Assembly (NCBI RefSeq): GCF_030247185.1
Contig: NC_080572.1
Coordinates: forward strand, 85,262,435 to 85,326,434
Source of the DNA: Malaya genurostris
Taxonomy: Eukaryota > Arthropoda > Insecta > Diptera > Culicidae
Direction: 5' to 3'
Length of the DNA stretch: 64,000 nucleotides
The notes below the pieces were generated by a model. It had not been told where the DNA came from and searched no databases. It saw only the letters and a program-made list of their open reading frames with translations. Position 1 is the first letter of the stretch. The number at the start of each line of letters is the position of its first letter. This document shows, in pieces, positions 1-15,685 of this stretch. Made by a program: the position numbers and the translations under genes.

Positions 1-328
1 AGAATCGGACTTCAACTAAAGCGTGATAAGTGGAAAATTATCAATTTCATTAGTATTTATTCACGAACGATTATCAAAAACAGGTACAAATCCTATAAAA
101 TAGTCCGATCCTACTACTGATCCCCCTTTTCCAATTCCGGAAGCACCGAAAGTGGTGATTGAAAACTCCAAAAATAGAATTCACTTCGATGCTTGAACCG
201 AATTTCACAAATCTTGATTTGAATTGAAGCCCAATTTATCTTTAAAGCTACTGTGAAATGTCATCCAGATCCAACTTCCGGTTCCGCAGTTACAGGGCGA
301 TGAGTGTCGAAACTTTCAAACTGACATA
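1..328. repeat. Degenerate dispersed repeat
   Basis: No coding potential is seen. The stretch near 260-300 (a 'ccggttccg' core, then 'agttacagggcgatgag') resembles segments near 23955-24000 and 24395-24430. This suggests one old dispersed family with several decayed copies in the window. The class is unknown. Confidence 0.4.
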
Positions 329-330
329 TA

Positions 331-583
331 CACTGAGGTCTTTTTTTATGCGGTCTTTTTTATGCGGTTTTTTTATGCGAATTTCCAGAGTTATGCGGTT
401 TTCTTATGCGAAGTTTCAGAGTTATGCGGTTTTTTTATGCGAATTTTCAGAGTTATGCGGTTTCCCTTCTGCGGTTTTTTTATGCGAAGTTTCAGAGTTA
501 TGAGTTTTTTTTATGCGAAGTTTCAGAGTTATGCGGTTTTTTTTTATGCGGTACGTAAACTCGCATAAAAAAAGACTTCAGTG
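331..583. mobile_element. TA-flanked MITE with internal minisatellite
   Basis: The ends are inverted repeats: the left begins CACTGAGGTCTTTTTTTATG, and the right end reads CACTGAAGTCTTTTTTTATG on the opposite strand. They match over about 22 bp with one difference. TA dinucleotides flank both sides (329-330 and 584-585), as expected for a Tc1/mariner-mobilised MITE. The interior (about 355-560) is a tandem array of roughly 31-bp units built from 'ttatgcgg', a T-run, 'atgcgaa' and 'tttcagag'. Open frames through it (FYAKFQSYAVF-like) follow from the repeat. There is no transposase, so it is non-autonomous. Confidence 0.65.
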
Positions 584-772
584 TACTACTAAAATACGAA
601 ATTTCTTCCGAAACTGGTTAAACTTCGGACAGTCGGCTACCGGGAATTTCGATATCAATTCTGTTTTCTATTTCAATAGACTGTCGTAATACTGGCAAAA
701 TATCACTCGATTATTATCAATCGAACAACAACGCTATCACATATTTCCAAAAAAGTCGAGTACGCGAATAAA

Positions 773-1640
773 GTGAATAAAAAAAGTATTATGAAAACCT
801 TTCTACTAACGTACCTCATTTTATATTTGGACAAATCTGAAATCGGAATACAAAAAAAAAAGGAAAAGATACACTTGATCCATGGGGGCAATAGATTTAA
901 TAACAACAAGGAAGTTTGTGAGATTTTCCACAAATTATTTTCAAACATCTGTAACGAATTAGCTAAAGCCATTCCTATAAACTCATCTTTTTGTCCCTTA
1001 AGTAATGTTTGTCGTGTTTGTGAATCTATATTTTACGTCCTTCTTCCATAAATAAAGTGATACTACTGATACACGGATTAGATAATAAAAAGAGTAACGG
1101 CCCTTATAACGTTTTTGTCAGTGTACTAAAAAATAATTCACATGTTTTCACCAAAAGACTCTCCCAGTGCTTCAATGATTTTATTCAAACCGGTTACTAC
1201 CCTGACTACCTCAAGGTGACTAAAATCATTCCTGTTTTCAAATTTGGTGACCGTTGTGATTGTAATAATTAGCGTCCTATATCTACGTTATCCTTCTTCA
1301 ACAAAATATTTGAAATACTTCTAGTCACTAAATTTATCGAATTCTTAAGCAGGTATAATATCCTCTATAAGCTTCAATAAAACTTCAGACAAGGTTCTAG
1401 CACACATACCGCTATAATTGAATTAGTTGACGAAATTATAAGCGAGATCGATATCGATTGCTATAGTGTCAGTGACACTACTAATTTAATTCCCCGTAGT
1501 TACTTGACTAGTGGAAAACAATTAATATCCATTGAAAATTACAGCAGCAATCTTGCTACAATAAACATTAGTGTTCCACAAGGAAGTAATATTGGATAAC
1601 TATTGTTTCTTTATATATTGATGACATAGGTAATTTACAG
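773..1640 (+). pseudogene. Decayed non-LTR retrotransposon (CR1/L2-like) reverse transcriptase
   Basis: Translated fragments match the layout of a CR1/L2-type reverse transcriptase. The pre-RT linker is at 895-975 (EIFHKLFSNICNELAKAI). RT motifs follow at 1135-1265 (YYPDYLKVTKIIPVFKFGD), then RPIS at 1270-1330, a QGSSTHTA-like stretch near 1390, and VPQGSNIG followed by LLFLYIDDI at 1570-1630. Stop codons interrupt at about 1051, 1270, 1378 and 1598. The catalytic (F/Y)ADD region is not present, so only the N-terminal two thirds of the RT survive. Clade assignment is by motif style only. The 590-772 stretch before it shows nothing recognisable. Confidence 0.65.
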
Positions 1641-1684
1641 CTCCACGACTGTTAGACTGTTATTTCTGTTCTATCCTGACAGTG

Positions 1685-2376
1685 CACAGTGGTTCAAAAG
1701 CTCAATTTTATGCTCCTAATTGATAACTAATAGGAACGCGGTTTTGGAGGTACAGTATCTTCAGCAAAGTTGCTTAGAATTATAGACGCCATCTTTTGGC
1801 AAATTTTATCTATGTGATTAATCCCCCTAAAAGTGAGATAAAAATATTATTTTAGTACATGGCCAGACATAGTTACTCGACAAAGTTGTGCAGAAAGATA
1901 TTTCAAACAAATTTGCTGAAGGTACTATTCCCATAACTTGAGTTTGATTCATGATATAATGTATTTTCTGAAAAGGGTGTCCTAAAAGCTAAAGTTTTTG
2001 TAATAAAACACATATTTTTTCAATTTATATGATTTTTTCATGTCATACAAAGTTTTTCATCATTAAAAACTACACAACTTTCTCAAACATACTATGCTGC
2101 TATCATTTCAGTTCAATGAAATAGAGCCATTTTTCATGTTTTTTTTACAAAATTTCAACTTGTTTATCATCAAAAGGGGCAGGAAGGTGCAGATGCGACT
2201 ACTTACATATTAAACTACTTCAAAAGAGCGTTCATACCGTGTTTGAATTACTCGTCTGCGATCGTCTGCAGACGAGATATGTTCTTTTCAAATATCCTTG
2301 TGCTTGACATTTGCAATGATAAGGTTCATTGTATACCAGATCAGACTTCAGTATATATTCGTTACCATGGTAACTC
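1685..2376 (+). mobile_element. Single arm of Transib-like CACAGTG element
   Basis: This 690-bp segment is homologous to the left arm of the complete element at 59949-61768 and starts with the same CACAGTGGTTCAAAAG end. Homology stops near 2372, just after 'cagtatatattcgttacca', where the arms of the complete element also stop. No second arm or target-site duplication is seen, so it is a solo arm or half-element. It is more diverged than the two arms of the complete copy are from each other. Confidence 0.6.
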
Positions 2377-3430
2377 TCACAATTAACTGTCAATATCCAG
2401 AAAGACCTACGAAATTGAATAGTTTTCAGTACAGTTTGGAAAAATCTTTACGCTGTTTGCATCACTACGGTAGAAATTTATAACATTCCATATTTCCGGT
2501 ACCGGAAGTCAGACATTAACAAAATTTAATTTTTGTGCATACTCAGACCTTTCACTTTTCATAGACTTTTCGAGTACAATTCGACACAGTTCATCGAGTA
2601 CACAAATTGTCTGTGTGTGCGTATGTGTATGAGACATTTTTTACACTAACTTTTTTCTAACAGACTTGGTAGTTGTTTTCATCGATGTCTCAAGCACCTG
2701 CTGAGCAACACTTCATTACTTATGAAATCGTGGAAAATGACTTCACACTTAATCGCTTAAAAATTGCTTAACAGTTCTTTCGACGAGGCATTCGTGAGTT
2801 AATGGTGAGTAGGTATATTTGGCTGGAAATTTCAAATGTAACATTTTGGGATCTACTTTAGATTCATAAAAAAACTTAAAAGAATACAAAGCTTAAACTA
2901 CTTTTTTTTTGAAAATAAGTGGTTCTTTTTCGATGAAAGCGTTACTAAATACAAATCTTACAATTAATTAAAAATTTTATATTTCTATAGAAGAAAAAAT
3001 CAAAGCTATTCTTTAAGCTCCACCGGGGTTTAAAATAACGCTTATAAAAATCACTTCGATGTTTAACACTGTTAATATAATTTTCCCCGAATGCGCATTT
3101 ATCGACCAGGACCAACGACTTATCAAAATGTACTATGTGTGACAGTGACCGATAAGCAGACGAAAAGTTCAAAATTTATTTGATTTGCAATTTTATTAGA
3201 TTGCACTGAAGCGCAAAGCCATTGCTGACGCGCCAAAAAATTTTCGGCCTATACTGGTCGATTCGGGTATGGTCTTTTGGGGGTTAGCCAATGTTATGCT
3301 TTGGGTACATAATCGATTGAGCTGCTAGGTGGCATAACAGTTCAACATGAACTGTTATGCACTGACGAGTCTAAGACGAAGCGCAAGGAATAATTTAATA
3401 GGCCTTAAGCACAAAACAGGATAACCCCTA
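2377..3430. other. Unassigned AT-rich stretch
   Basis: No open frame of credible length, RNA gene or terminal repeat is evident. Short frames at 2298-2483 (+) and 2945-3172 (-) have no recognisable domain. The sequence looks like old non-coding or repeat-derived DNA. Confidence 0.5.
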
Positions 3431-3920
3431 AACTAAAAAAAAAATTTAATCACCTAGCGGTGTAGTAATGCCTTTCTCTTGTCATTCAACAATCTCATAT
3501 TAGGATGATTTCTAGGCTGATTTTTAAAACAAATTCATTCAGATTGTTTCGGTTATGTCAGAAAAGCATGACTCAACGCTTACATCACAGCGTAACTTTC
3601 TGGAAGGAAAAGTGATGATAGTAAAATGCGTTTTGTCGGTTGCGTCATTTACATATCTCTGGAACCAGAAATCACAGCAACTTTATCTTGGAACTTGATT
3701 CACAACCTAATAGTAGCTTTCAGAATAGTCCAAGTTTGTTAAAATCGGCTCAGCCATCTCCGAGAAAATTATGCGGAGAGGAAAATCTAAAAAAGTGCAC
3801 ACACAGACATTTTCCGAAATCGACGAGCTGAGTTGAATGGTATATAACACTAGGGGTCTCTGGAGCTCCGACCAAAGTCGGTTTCTCTAGAAATTCTATA
3901 GAGGAAAGCAAAACTTATTT
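3431..3920 (+). repeat. Dispersed repeat family D, copy next to heptamer array
   Basis: This copy begins with a CACCTAGCGGTGTAGTAATGCC-like start motif, shown here by its first bases 'cacctagcggtgtag'. It contains the 'aaaatcggctcagccatctccgagaaaa' region near 3742-3772 and ends with 'cgacgagctgagttgaatgg', then 'agaaattctatagaggaaagc'. Similar modules recur at 13840-14215, 20100-20460, 24600-26000, 26690-26935, 43790-43940 and 55320-55700. The heptamer satellite starts immediately after its last bases. Confidence 0.55.
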
Positions 3921-4131
<211 letters not shown>

Positions 4132-4135
4132 GTTC

Positions 4136-4472
4136 TTCACATTTGCACAGTGATTTATGTTGAACCGTTAGGTAGCGTAAGAAGTTCCACAGAAACTGCT
4201 AATTCACTGAGACAATTATGTATACTTAGCATAATCCGCTACCCATGCTGTTCAAAAACACCTCAATAACTACTATTTGTTTACGGCCCGAAAAAAGTCC
4301 CGAAATTTCGATATTTCGGCACTTTAGTAAAGACTTTACTGCAAAAAGTGTTTTGCAAATAACATAAAATTTTATCAGTATCTAATGAGAAAAACAGATT
4401 GGAAAAATGATATGCGAATACAACCATGTACCGCATAGACAATACTCGAACCCGTAGCTAGCATCTATCCGG

Positions 4473-4473
<1 letters not shown>
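4136..4473. repeat. Duplicated satellite flank, copy 1
   Basis: This 338-bp segment is repeated at 6086-6423 with only two differences that I could find: an a/c change near 4254 versus 6204, and an a/g change near 4364 versus 6314. Both copies directly follow a TCTTCTG array and end in 'gctagcatctatccggt'. The unit [array + 338 bp] is therefore tandemly duplicated. A diverged relative lies at about 63410-63470. Confidence 0.9.
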
Positions 4474-6085
<1,612 letters not shown>

Positions 6086-6086
<1 letters not shown>

Positions 6087-6423
6087 TCACATTTGCACAG
6101 TGATTTATGTTGAACCGTTAGGTAGCGTAAGAAGTTCCACAGAAACTGCTAATTCACTGAGACAATTATGTATACTTAGCATAATCCGCTACCCATGCTG
6201 TTCCAAAACACCTCAATAACTACTATTTGTTTACGGCCCGAAAAAAGTCCCGAAATTTCGATATTTCGGCACTTTAGTAAAGACTTTACTGCAAAAAGTG
6301 TTTTGCAAATAACATGAAATTTTATCAGTATCTAATGAGAAAAACAGATTGGAAAAATGATATGCGAATACAACCATGTACCGCATAGACAATACTCGAA
6401 CCCGTAGCTAGCATCTATCCGGT
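6086..6423. repeat. Duplicated satellite flank, copy 2
   Basis: Near-identical copy of 4136-4473 (two differences). After it the sequence enters unique DNA ('gaaatcgttttgcgaactg'). Confidence 0.9.
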
Positions 6424-7280
6424 GAAATCGTTTTGCGAACTGAACTATCCTTCATGTGAACATATGAACAAACAGCCGAATTGAAAACAAGAAATGCTTC
6501 GCTGTGCTCGAGCGTTACGCCATTCAATTTTAGTTATATCTTTATGGCACTCCCTTCGCAAGCAAAACCTTTACATCTGCTTAGCAGGTTTATGTTGAAC
6601 CGAACGGTGACATTAGAATCGAAGACAAAACAAGAAGTTTTTCTGGTTTCAGTCCGGTTGAGTCTCTGACATTAGCCACCCACCTTTTTCTCGATCATTG
6701 GTTTTGCTTTGAGCTAAAACATATGTTAGTATATTTAGGTTTCAACTAACAGCTTGGTAACATCTCCAAAATATCAAAAAATAAACCTTTTATTTTTTTT
6801 TTTGGTTTCTGATGGATCTTTTAAATATTGACTGAAGCTTGTAGATACTAAAATATTTCAAATATCAGAACGAATCGTGTTCTCATTAGTCCAATTATGT
6901 CCCTGACATTACCAACCCGACTTTTCGTTCTAGCGTCGATTTTGGTTCTACAAGACAGTTGTCATCTGTTTGATCTTTGACCTGGAAGAATTCTTAATGT
7001 CAATAACACCAACCATACAATGGTTTTGTACTTTTGGTTTTGGTTGTTTGAAACAGAAAGTAGATTCCACAACAGGAACATAATACTAAGGCTTTGCTTT
7101 TATCGATTTTGCCTAACTGTCGAACATATGTTAGTCCATTTATGCCTTGAACTAACAGCGTTTTTTATCTCTATCATATTATAGCCAAAAAAATATTTTT
7201 AAAACTTATACTGTTTTTCTATTTCTAGTACTGATACTTTTACACTGCAAAAAACGAAAATCGAAATGTCAAAAGATATA
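6424..7280. repeat. AT-rich stretch with inverted termini of repeat family R
   Basis: Two short segments, near 6662-6695 and 6897-6925, read 'tctctgacattagccaccca' and 'tccctgacattaccaaccc'. They are reverse-complement relatives of the start of the repeats at 18952, 22387 and 63929 (AAAGGCGGGTGGGTAATGTC). The rest is low-complexity AT-rich DNA with no gene evidence. Confidence 0.4.
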
Positions 7281-8707
7281 AATCATTGAAACACATATCG
7301 CGCCATTAGTTGCAAAAGTCGAACGTTTCGTTGTAGCGTGTCAAATAACCCGATTGGCTCTTTGGTGACAACCCTCACCCACACGCTAATATCATTCTCG
7401 GCGGAAGGGTTATTTATGTACACGTGGCACTGCCGCATTCCATCGAATCCTTCCACTCTATATAAACACCAAACACATAGCGCACATATTCTCCTTTTTT
7501 CGCTTCTTTTCATACAGCCCCAAACACGTCTTGCTCTCTTTCGTTCTTATCACAGTCATATAAAGAGCTTACACATTCTCTCTCCAAACCAAACTGCCAC
7601 CCTTTTGCCGAAAAAACACACTTTCTTCTTACGCATTGCGATACAAACGTCGGAAGGAGGCATTTTCTCAAATCTCCGCATCTTACATTTTATCTGTTTT
7701 CAGGAGTTTTTCGCTTAATTCCACAAACCGTGTTTCACCTCCGTTTCCCCCGTACCAATCTCAGCGCAAACGATATTAGCATCCCGTCCTTTCCAGCGCC
7801 GAAACGCTTCTCCACTCTTCTTATCATATCGGTCGTGGTGAGACGTTTGCGTTGTTTTCCACTAAACCTGCTCCTGCTGCAATGTCAACCCAACACCACC
7901 CACACCTACTCGTGGCATCTGAAGAATACATAAATTTTCATCAACCCGAGACAGCAGAGCACCAGTGTCAGTAGTCGCCGTCTTCGTCGTCGTCGTCGTC
8001 GTCATTGTTGATGATGCTCTCTGTATGGCCAATGTGTAGTATACGCACTTCTTCCCCCGACCGCCGTGTACAGGTCGTATATTTACATAAACCGAGGAGG
8101 CAAAAAACACCCCTTTACACTCACTCACTCGCCCATGCAAGATTCCGAGCACCAAGAAAATCGCGAGGGTGCCTTAATTTCTCATCTCATTTCGTTTCTT
8201 TTAATTCCTTTCCTAGCTCTGTCTTTGTCCGTTCATGGAGCCTGAAAATTCCCTCGTTCCTCATCATGGGCTTATGGAAAACAAAAATGAACCAAGACGA
8301 AAAGGACTTCTGCCACCCAATATGACGGTGCCTTCGAAGGGTGATGATTTGTAATAAAAGCAGATTGTGATGCTCTTTGAAATTATTAGCTTAATAATTT
8401 TATTTCGTGAACCAATTCGTAAACTAAGAGCTGTCCCACCGTTCGCTCAAACTTTTGTTCAAGTTTTGCTTGTATAGAATGAACCACAATCAGACACGGT
8501 TTCTTATATTTCAGATTAAAAAAACAAAATATGTGGCAAATGGTATTCTAATCATTGCTAATCAACGTTTGATTTTGACAATAATCCGATTTAATAATAT
8601 AGTGATAAGCTTTTGATAGGTAATATTAATTGAACGGCTAAATACCAAAATCGGGTTAGTACAAATTAGTTTGAAAACCCCGTTCAAGTATTTGAGAAAG
8701 CAAAACC
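7281..8707. other. Unassigned pyrimidine-rich region
   Basis: From about 7340 to 8330 the composition changes to CT-rich and less AT-rich, with several overlapping frames on both strands up to 126 codons and a short (TCG)n/(TCGTCG) run near 7977-8003. No domain, signal peptide or consistent splice structure is recognisable. It may be regulatory or UTR-type host sequence, but that is only a guess. 8340-8707 is plain AT-rich sequence. Confidence 0.3.
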
Positions 8708-8722
8708 ACGACAGACACGAAT
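8708..8722 (+). repeat. Target-site duplication, left side of Juan element
   Basis: ACGACAGACACGAAT occurs here and again at 13653-13667, directly after the A-rich tail of the Juan element. A perfect 15-bp duplication is typical of LINE insertion and fixes both ends. Confidence 0.9.
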
Positions 8723-8809
8723 CAGTCGGTGTTGAACAGTCGAATAGCTCTTGGCTCCTGGAAGTTTTTTTTTTTTGGCTACCTAGAGTTTCATTGATTC
8801 GAGGCTTCA

Positions 8810-9062
8810 GTCTTTTTCAAGGCTACCTGAATCACTAACAGTCTATTTGAAGACTAACAATTAGTCAGCTTTTCTCAAGGCTATACAAAGAGTAATATTC
8901 TAATATAATCAGTCTTTTTCAAGACTAAGAAATTAAACATCCTTTTTTAAGGCTAGCTATTCAAAGAATTATTCTTCGAACTAATCAATCTTTGTTAAGA
9001 CTACCACAAAATCAGTCTTTATCAAGACTTTTCCAAACTAGGAGTCTATTCGAAGACTAATT
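8810..9062 (+). promoter_or_regulatory. Juan 5' UTR with repeated AGTCTT/AAGACT mini-hairpins
   Basis: At least five imperfect copies of an AGTCTTTTTCAAGACT-type module occur in 250 bp, near 8810, 8840, 8911, 8988, 9012 and 9046. Each is a short inverted repeat able to form a hairpin with a 4-6 base loop; some have GGCT in place of GACT. Jockey-clade elements carry internal promoters in their 5' UTR, so these repeats may be promoter or RNA-structure elements. Function is inferred, not shown. Confidence 0.5.
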
Positions 9063-9103
9063 TAGCCTAGTTAATTTAATTTCAAATTTCATTCATTTCA
9101 AAA

Positions 9104-10630
9104 ATGCCTGCGGCCAAGCGGAAATGCAACAAGCCCTAGGCTAAAAATAATTCAATACGGAATAAATCACAATCCGTTATTCAAAATTTTTCTAATAACA
9201 TTCACGATCTTATAGAATCTGAATGTAAAAATAAAAAACAACGGACGGATTTCCCTTCCGTTGATCTTATGCCGTTTAACAATATTTACGAGATTCTTCC
9301 TGAATCCGATTGTAGCGACATAGAAGAATTTTTTTCAAAAATTCCCAAAATGGACGATTGACGTTCTGGGAAGAAACAACAATCTATGCCACCAGTGACG
9401 GTGATGATTTCCGCCTTCAAAGCATTCCGTACTGAGCTTTCTACTTTTCTCCCGGAAGTAAAAGTCTCATTTCAAATCGGACGAAGAGGAGAATGTCGAG
9501 TCTTGGTTGATAGATTTTTAAGATTACGAACGTCTTATCCGATATTTGTCCGAGAAACTTCATAAATTTTATTCATATGATATAAAATCAGACAGACCCT
9601 TCAAGGCTGTCTTGAAAGGCTTATGAAATGATAAAAGTACTGATAAAATTAAAAATGAACTAAAAGAATTGCTTGATTTTGCCCCTTCCCAAGTAATACT
9701 TATGAAAAAAGAGCGAATGGTACTTCTAAACCACGCTCTGGAATTTCCCATGAACTTTACTTAATACACTTCAATCGAAGTGATGTAAACAATTTGAAAA
9801 CTTTAGAAAAAGTACGTTTCATTTCTCACATTAAAATTCATTGGGAACATTATAAACGGCATAATCATATTGCAAACTTAACGCAATGTCGTCGTTGCCA
9901 AGGCTTCGGTCAGGGAACCAAAAATTGTCATATGAATATACGGTGTTTGAATTGTGGTAAATCGCATTCGAAAGATGTTTGCCCAATGAATGAAACCACT
10001 GATAAATTTTAATGTTCAAATTGCGATGGAAATCATAAATCCAATTATTTGAAATGTCCTGTCAGGGAAAAAATTTTAAACGCTCGATCGCATAGACGAC
10101 AAATCAAATCAACGACCTTAAATTTACAGAACATACCTAAAAATAAAAAATAAACGATACAAATTCCACGCCTAATTCTTCGAATTTAAAACAATAAACA
10201 GGTACGCTTTCCAATTCGTCTTCTAACGAAAACACTTTACTGTCAGGTAGATCGACCTCGTCATCATCTTCTTCTAATGAGAGTTACGCTTTGGTAACAG
10301 GTAGACAACTACCACTTAATTCTTCTAATGTGTATAATCAAAACATAGGAACACCTTCCAATTCATCTTCTAACAAAAACAATTTATTAATAGGTAGACC
10401 GGCCAAATCATCTTCCTCTAATGGCAGTCTACCTACAAATATTCCTTCAATGCCATACGCTTCTTCAAATGAAGTCGATTTAGGCGATATAACAGAAAAT
10501 AAAATCTACCTACAAGATCAACTTTTTCAAATGATCATCCCAATGAATTCGATTTCATCACTTTTTGAAACTTTTCAAATCGGATGGCAATTTGCAAATA
10601 ATATTATAATGAATTTGAAATTTAACAGTG

Positions 10631-10641
<11 letters not shown>
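9104..10641 (+). pseudogene. Juan ORF1 (nucleic-acid-binding, Gag-like), broken
   Basis: Translation should start at the ATG at 9104 (MPAAKRKCNKP) but meets TAG after 11 codons. The downstream part keeps three Cys-rich knuckles at about 9890-10060: CRRCQGFGQGTKNC (second metal-binding His replaced by Gln), CLNCGKSHSKDVC and CSNCDGNHKSNYLKC, with a TAA just before the third. The tail at 10290-10641 is Ser/Asn-rich and ends QFANNIIMNLKFNSDVK. Its stop codon overlaps the ORF2 start by 11 bases, a compact arrangement normal for Jockey-type LINEs. The intact family protein would package element RNA. Confidence 0.8.
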
Positions 10642-13552
<2,911 letters not shown>

Positions 13553-13652
13553 GGGCTGAAAAGTCACCACTTGTGGCTGAACACCCATTTTAAATCTCAA
13601 TAATTTAATTTTAACTCATATTCCAATAAATAGTTATTTACAAAAAAAAACA

Positions 13653-14433
13653 ACGACAGACACGAATTTTGCAATAGTCGTTTATAAACATCTTTTTGCA
13701 TGAAGAGTAAAAAACAAGTTTGAGTGCAAAAACCGGATTAAAACTGGTTGGTTTACTGTAAAAATAAAAAAGTAAAAAACAATTTTGAGTGTAAAAACCG
13801 GTTTAAAACTTGGTTGGTTTACTGATCATATAATCCTTCCGATATTCTAACGATCCCAGTAAGACCAATTGACTGTAATCGACGATTCTCGAGCACCAAT
13901 TCCTTGATTGTATTGAAAGACTGTGGAATGAAAGTGACAATTTTTTCCTTTTTTTGGTACAAAAAAATGTAATTTTGGAACCAAAAATCAGATCAAGTTA
14001 AAATTTAACAGCAGTCTATGGGAACATAAGACCTATAATTTGAATCTGAGTTTGTGTAAATCGAATCAGCCATCTCTGACATCTGACATCACAGACATTT
14101 TGTGATCCCGGCGAACTGAATCGAATGGTTTATGACACTCGGCCGTCCGGGCCTCGGTTGTAAAATCGGTTTTCACAGTGATTGCTTAACCTATATGAGA
14201 AAGGTAAAAAGTATTAACAATTAAAAGTGCAAATTAGGGTCGAAAAATTCTATGTTAGACATAAAAACATCTACAACAGCACAAGACCTAGTTTCTGTAA
14301 GCAACGTTATACTGGACAACAACCATTATTATAACAGCACTAATTTTTTATAGAAACATTGAAAAAGGAGATATAAATCACCGAAAATGTAGAACAAATG
14401 ATGGACTGATAAGCTGAAGCTCGCAAACGATTA
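13653..14433 (+). repeat. Right duplication, tandem 57-bp repeat and family D copy
   Basis: 13653-13667 is the right target-site duplication of the Juan element. At about 13706-13822 a 57-bp module ('agtaaaaaacaa' ... 'ggttggtttactg') occurs twice in tandem. About 13840-14215 is a copy of dispersed family D with 'aatcgaatcagccatctctg', 'gcgaactgaatcgaatggtt', 'cggccgtccgggcctcgg' and a final 'atatgagaaaggtaaaaa'. 14216-14433 has nothing recognisable. Confidence 0.55.
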
Positions 14434-15685
14434 AAAACTGTCCCAGAAAGTATGGACGCAACCAAAAACCGCTGCCATTTCGCAATGGTTCAGAATCTGT
14501 CAACTTTTATGGCTGCGTCCCGTTATATACACTCCTTTCTAACCGCTTGCGCAGTTGTTTATTCGTTTTCACTCGTTTGTTTAGAAATGCGTGGACTTTC
14601 AGCAGAACAACGTCGAAAAATTGTGTAAAAATGGTGCACAGAACGTGGACTGTCACTGAGAAAGATAGCAAAAATGGAAGGAGAAGAGAAAAAGCCGTGC
14701 GAAATGCAATCAGGAAGTTCGGTGAGGATAACACCTTTGAGGATAAACCGAAACCGGGTCGAAAGAAAGGTCCTGCTAACCCTCAGTTGGATAAACAAAG
14801 ACTGAAGGCGTTCGAGCAAAAGTAGGAGGTTTCAGTTCGGGATGTGGTAAAAAAAGTGGGCACTTCGAAGTCAAATGTTCTTCGTGCTAAAGAACGTTTG
14901 AATCTTCGAACCTATAAGAAGCAGAAACAACCAAAACGTAGTCTGAAACAAGATGCATCGATCAGGCCGAGGGTTCGAAAGCTGTACAATACAATTCTTG
15001 CTGGAAATTTGAACTGCATAATCATGGACGACGAAACCTACGTAAAACTCGATTACCAATCCTTGCCGGGATCACAATATTATACGGTGCGAGAAGGGCA
15101 AGTGTTAAACCAGTCCGAGACATCGATTGAAGTCGAAAAATTTGGTAAGAAAGGTATTGTCTGGAAAGCAATTTGTAGCTGCGGTAAGATTTCGAAAACC
15201 TTCATCACCACTGCTTCAATCAACAGCGAAATATACCTCAAGGAATGTTTACAAAAACGACTTCTACGCATGATTCGAAGCCACAAGGATCCTGTTGTCT
15301 TGTGGCCAGATCTTGCTTCTTGCCACTACTCGAAATCAACGGTAGAATGGTATACTACCAAAAATATCACTTTCGTCCCGAAAGACATGAATCCACCAAA
15401 TTGCCCACAACTTCGACCAATTGAGGAATTTTGGGCATTAACGAAGGCACATCTTAGGAAACATGTCTCGGCAGCCGAAACCATTCAACAGTTCGAAAAA
15501 GATTGGAAAAAAGTGTCAAAACTTGTCACCAAGAAGCCTGTACGGAATTTAATGAGGAACGTTCGCAAGAAGGTACGCCAGCTAGTCTACAATGGCTAAG
15601 TAGCAAATGTTGAGAATAATATTCTGTTGTTGTACTTTAATATTATCAGTATATCGAATAAAATTTGAATATCCATACTTTCTGG
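14434..15685 (+). mobile_element. ITmD37E transposon copy 1, right end truncated
   Basis: The left terminal inverted repeat reads ACTGTCCCAGAAAGTATG at 14437, preceded by TA at 14432-14433. The same sequence ends the second copy on the right at 31921. Here the right end breaks off within the repeat, at 'catactttctgg' (15674-15685). About 150 bp separate the left end from the transposase ATG, and the transposase pseudogene fills the rest. ITmD37E is a Tc1/mariner-superfamily lineage described from mosquitoes. Confidence 0.85.
14587..15599 (+). pseudogene. ITmD37E transposase, disrupted
   Basis: The ATG at 14587 starts MRGLSAEQRRKIV and meets TAA at codon 14. The N-terminal helix-turn-helix part is also frameshifted near 14685, and TAG occurs at 14823. 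From 14844 a 251-codon frame carries the whole catalytic domain: first Asp in IIMDDETY, second Asp in WPDLASCHYS, and Glu in QLRPIEEFW. I count 37 residues between the second Asp and the Glu, which defines DD37E. The frame ends VRQLVYNG at 15599. The catalytic triad is intact but the DNA-binding half is broken, so the protein is not expected to function. Confidence 0.88.
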
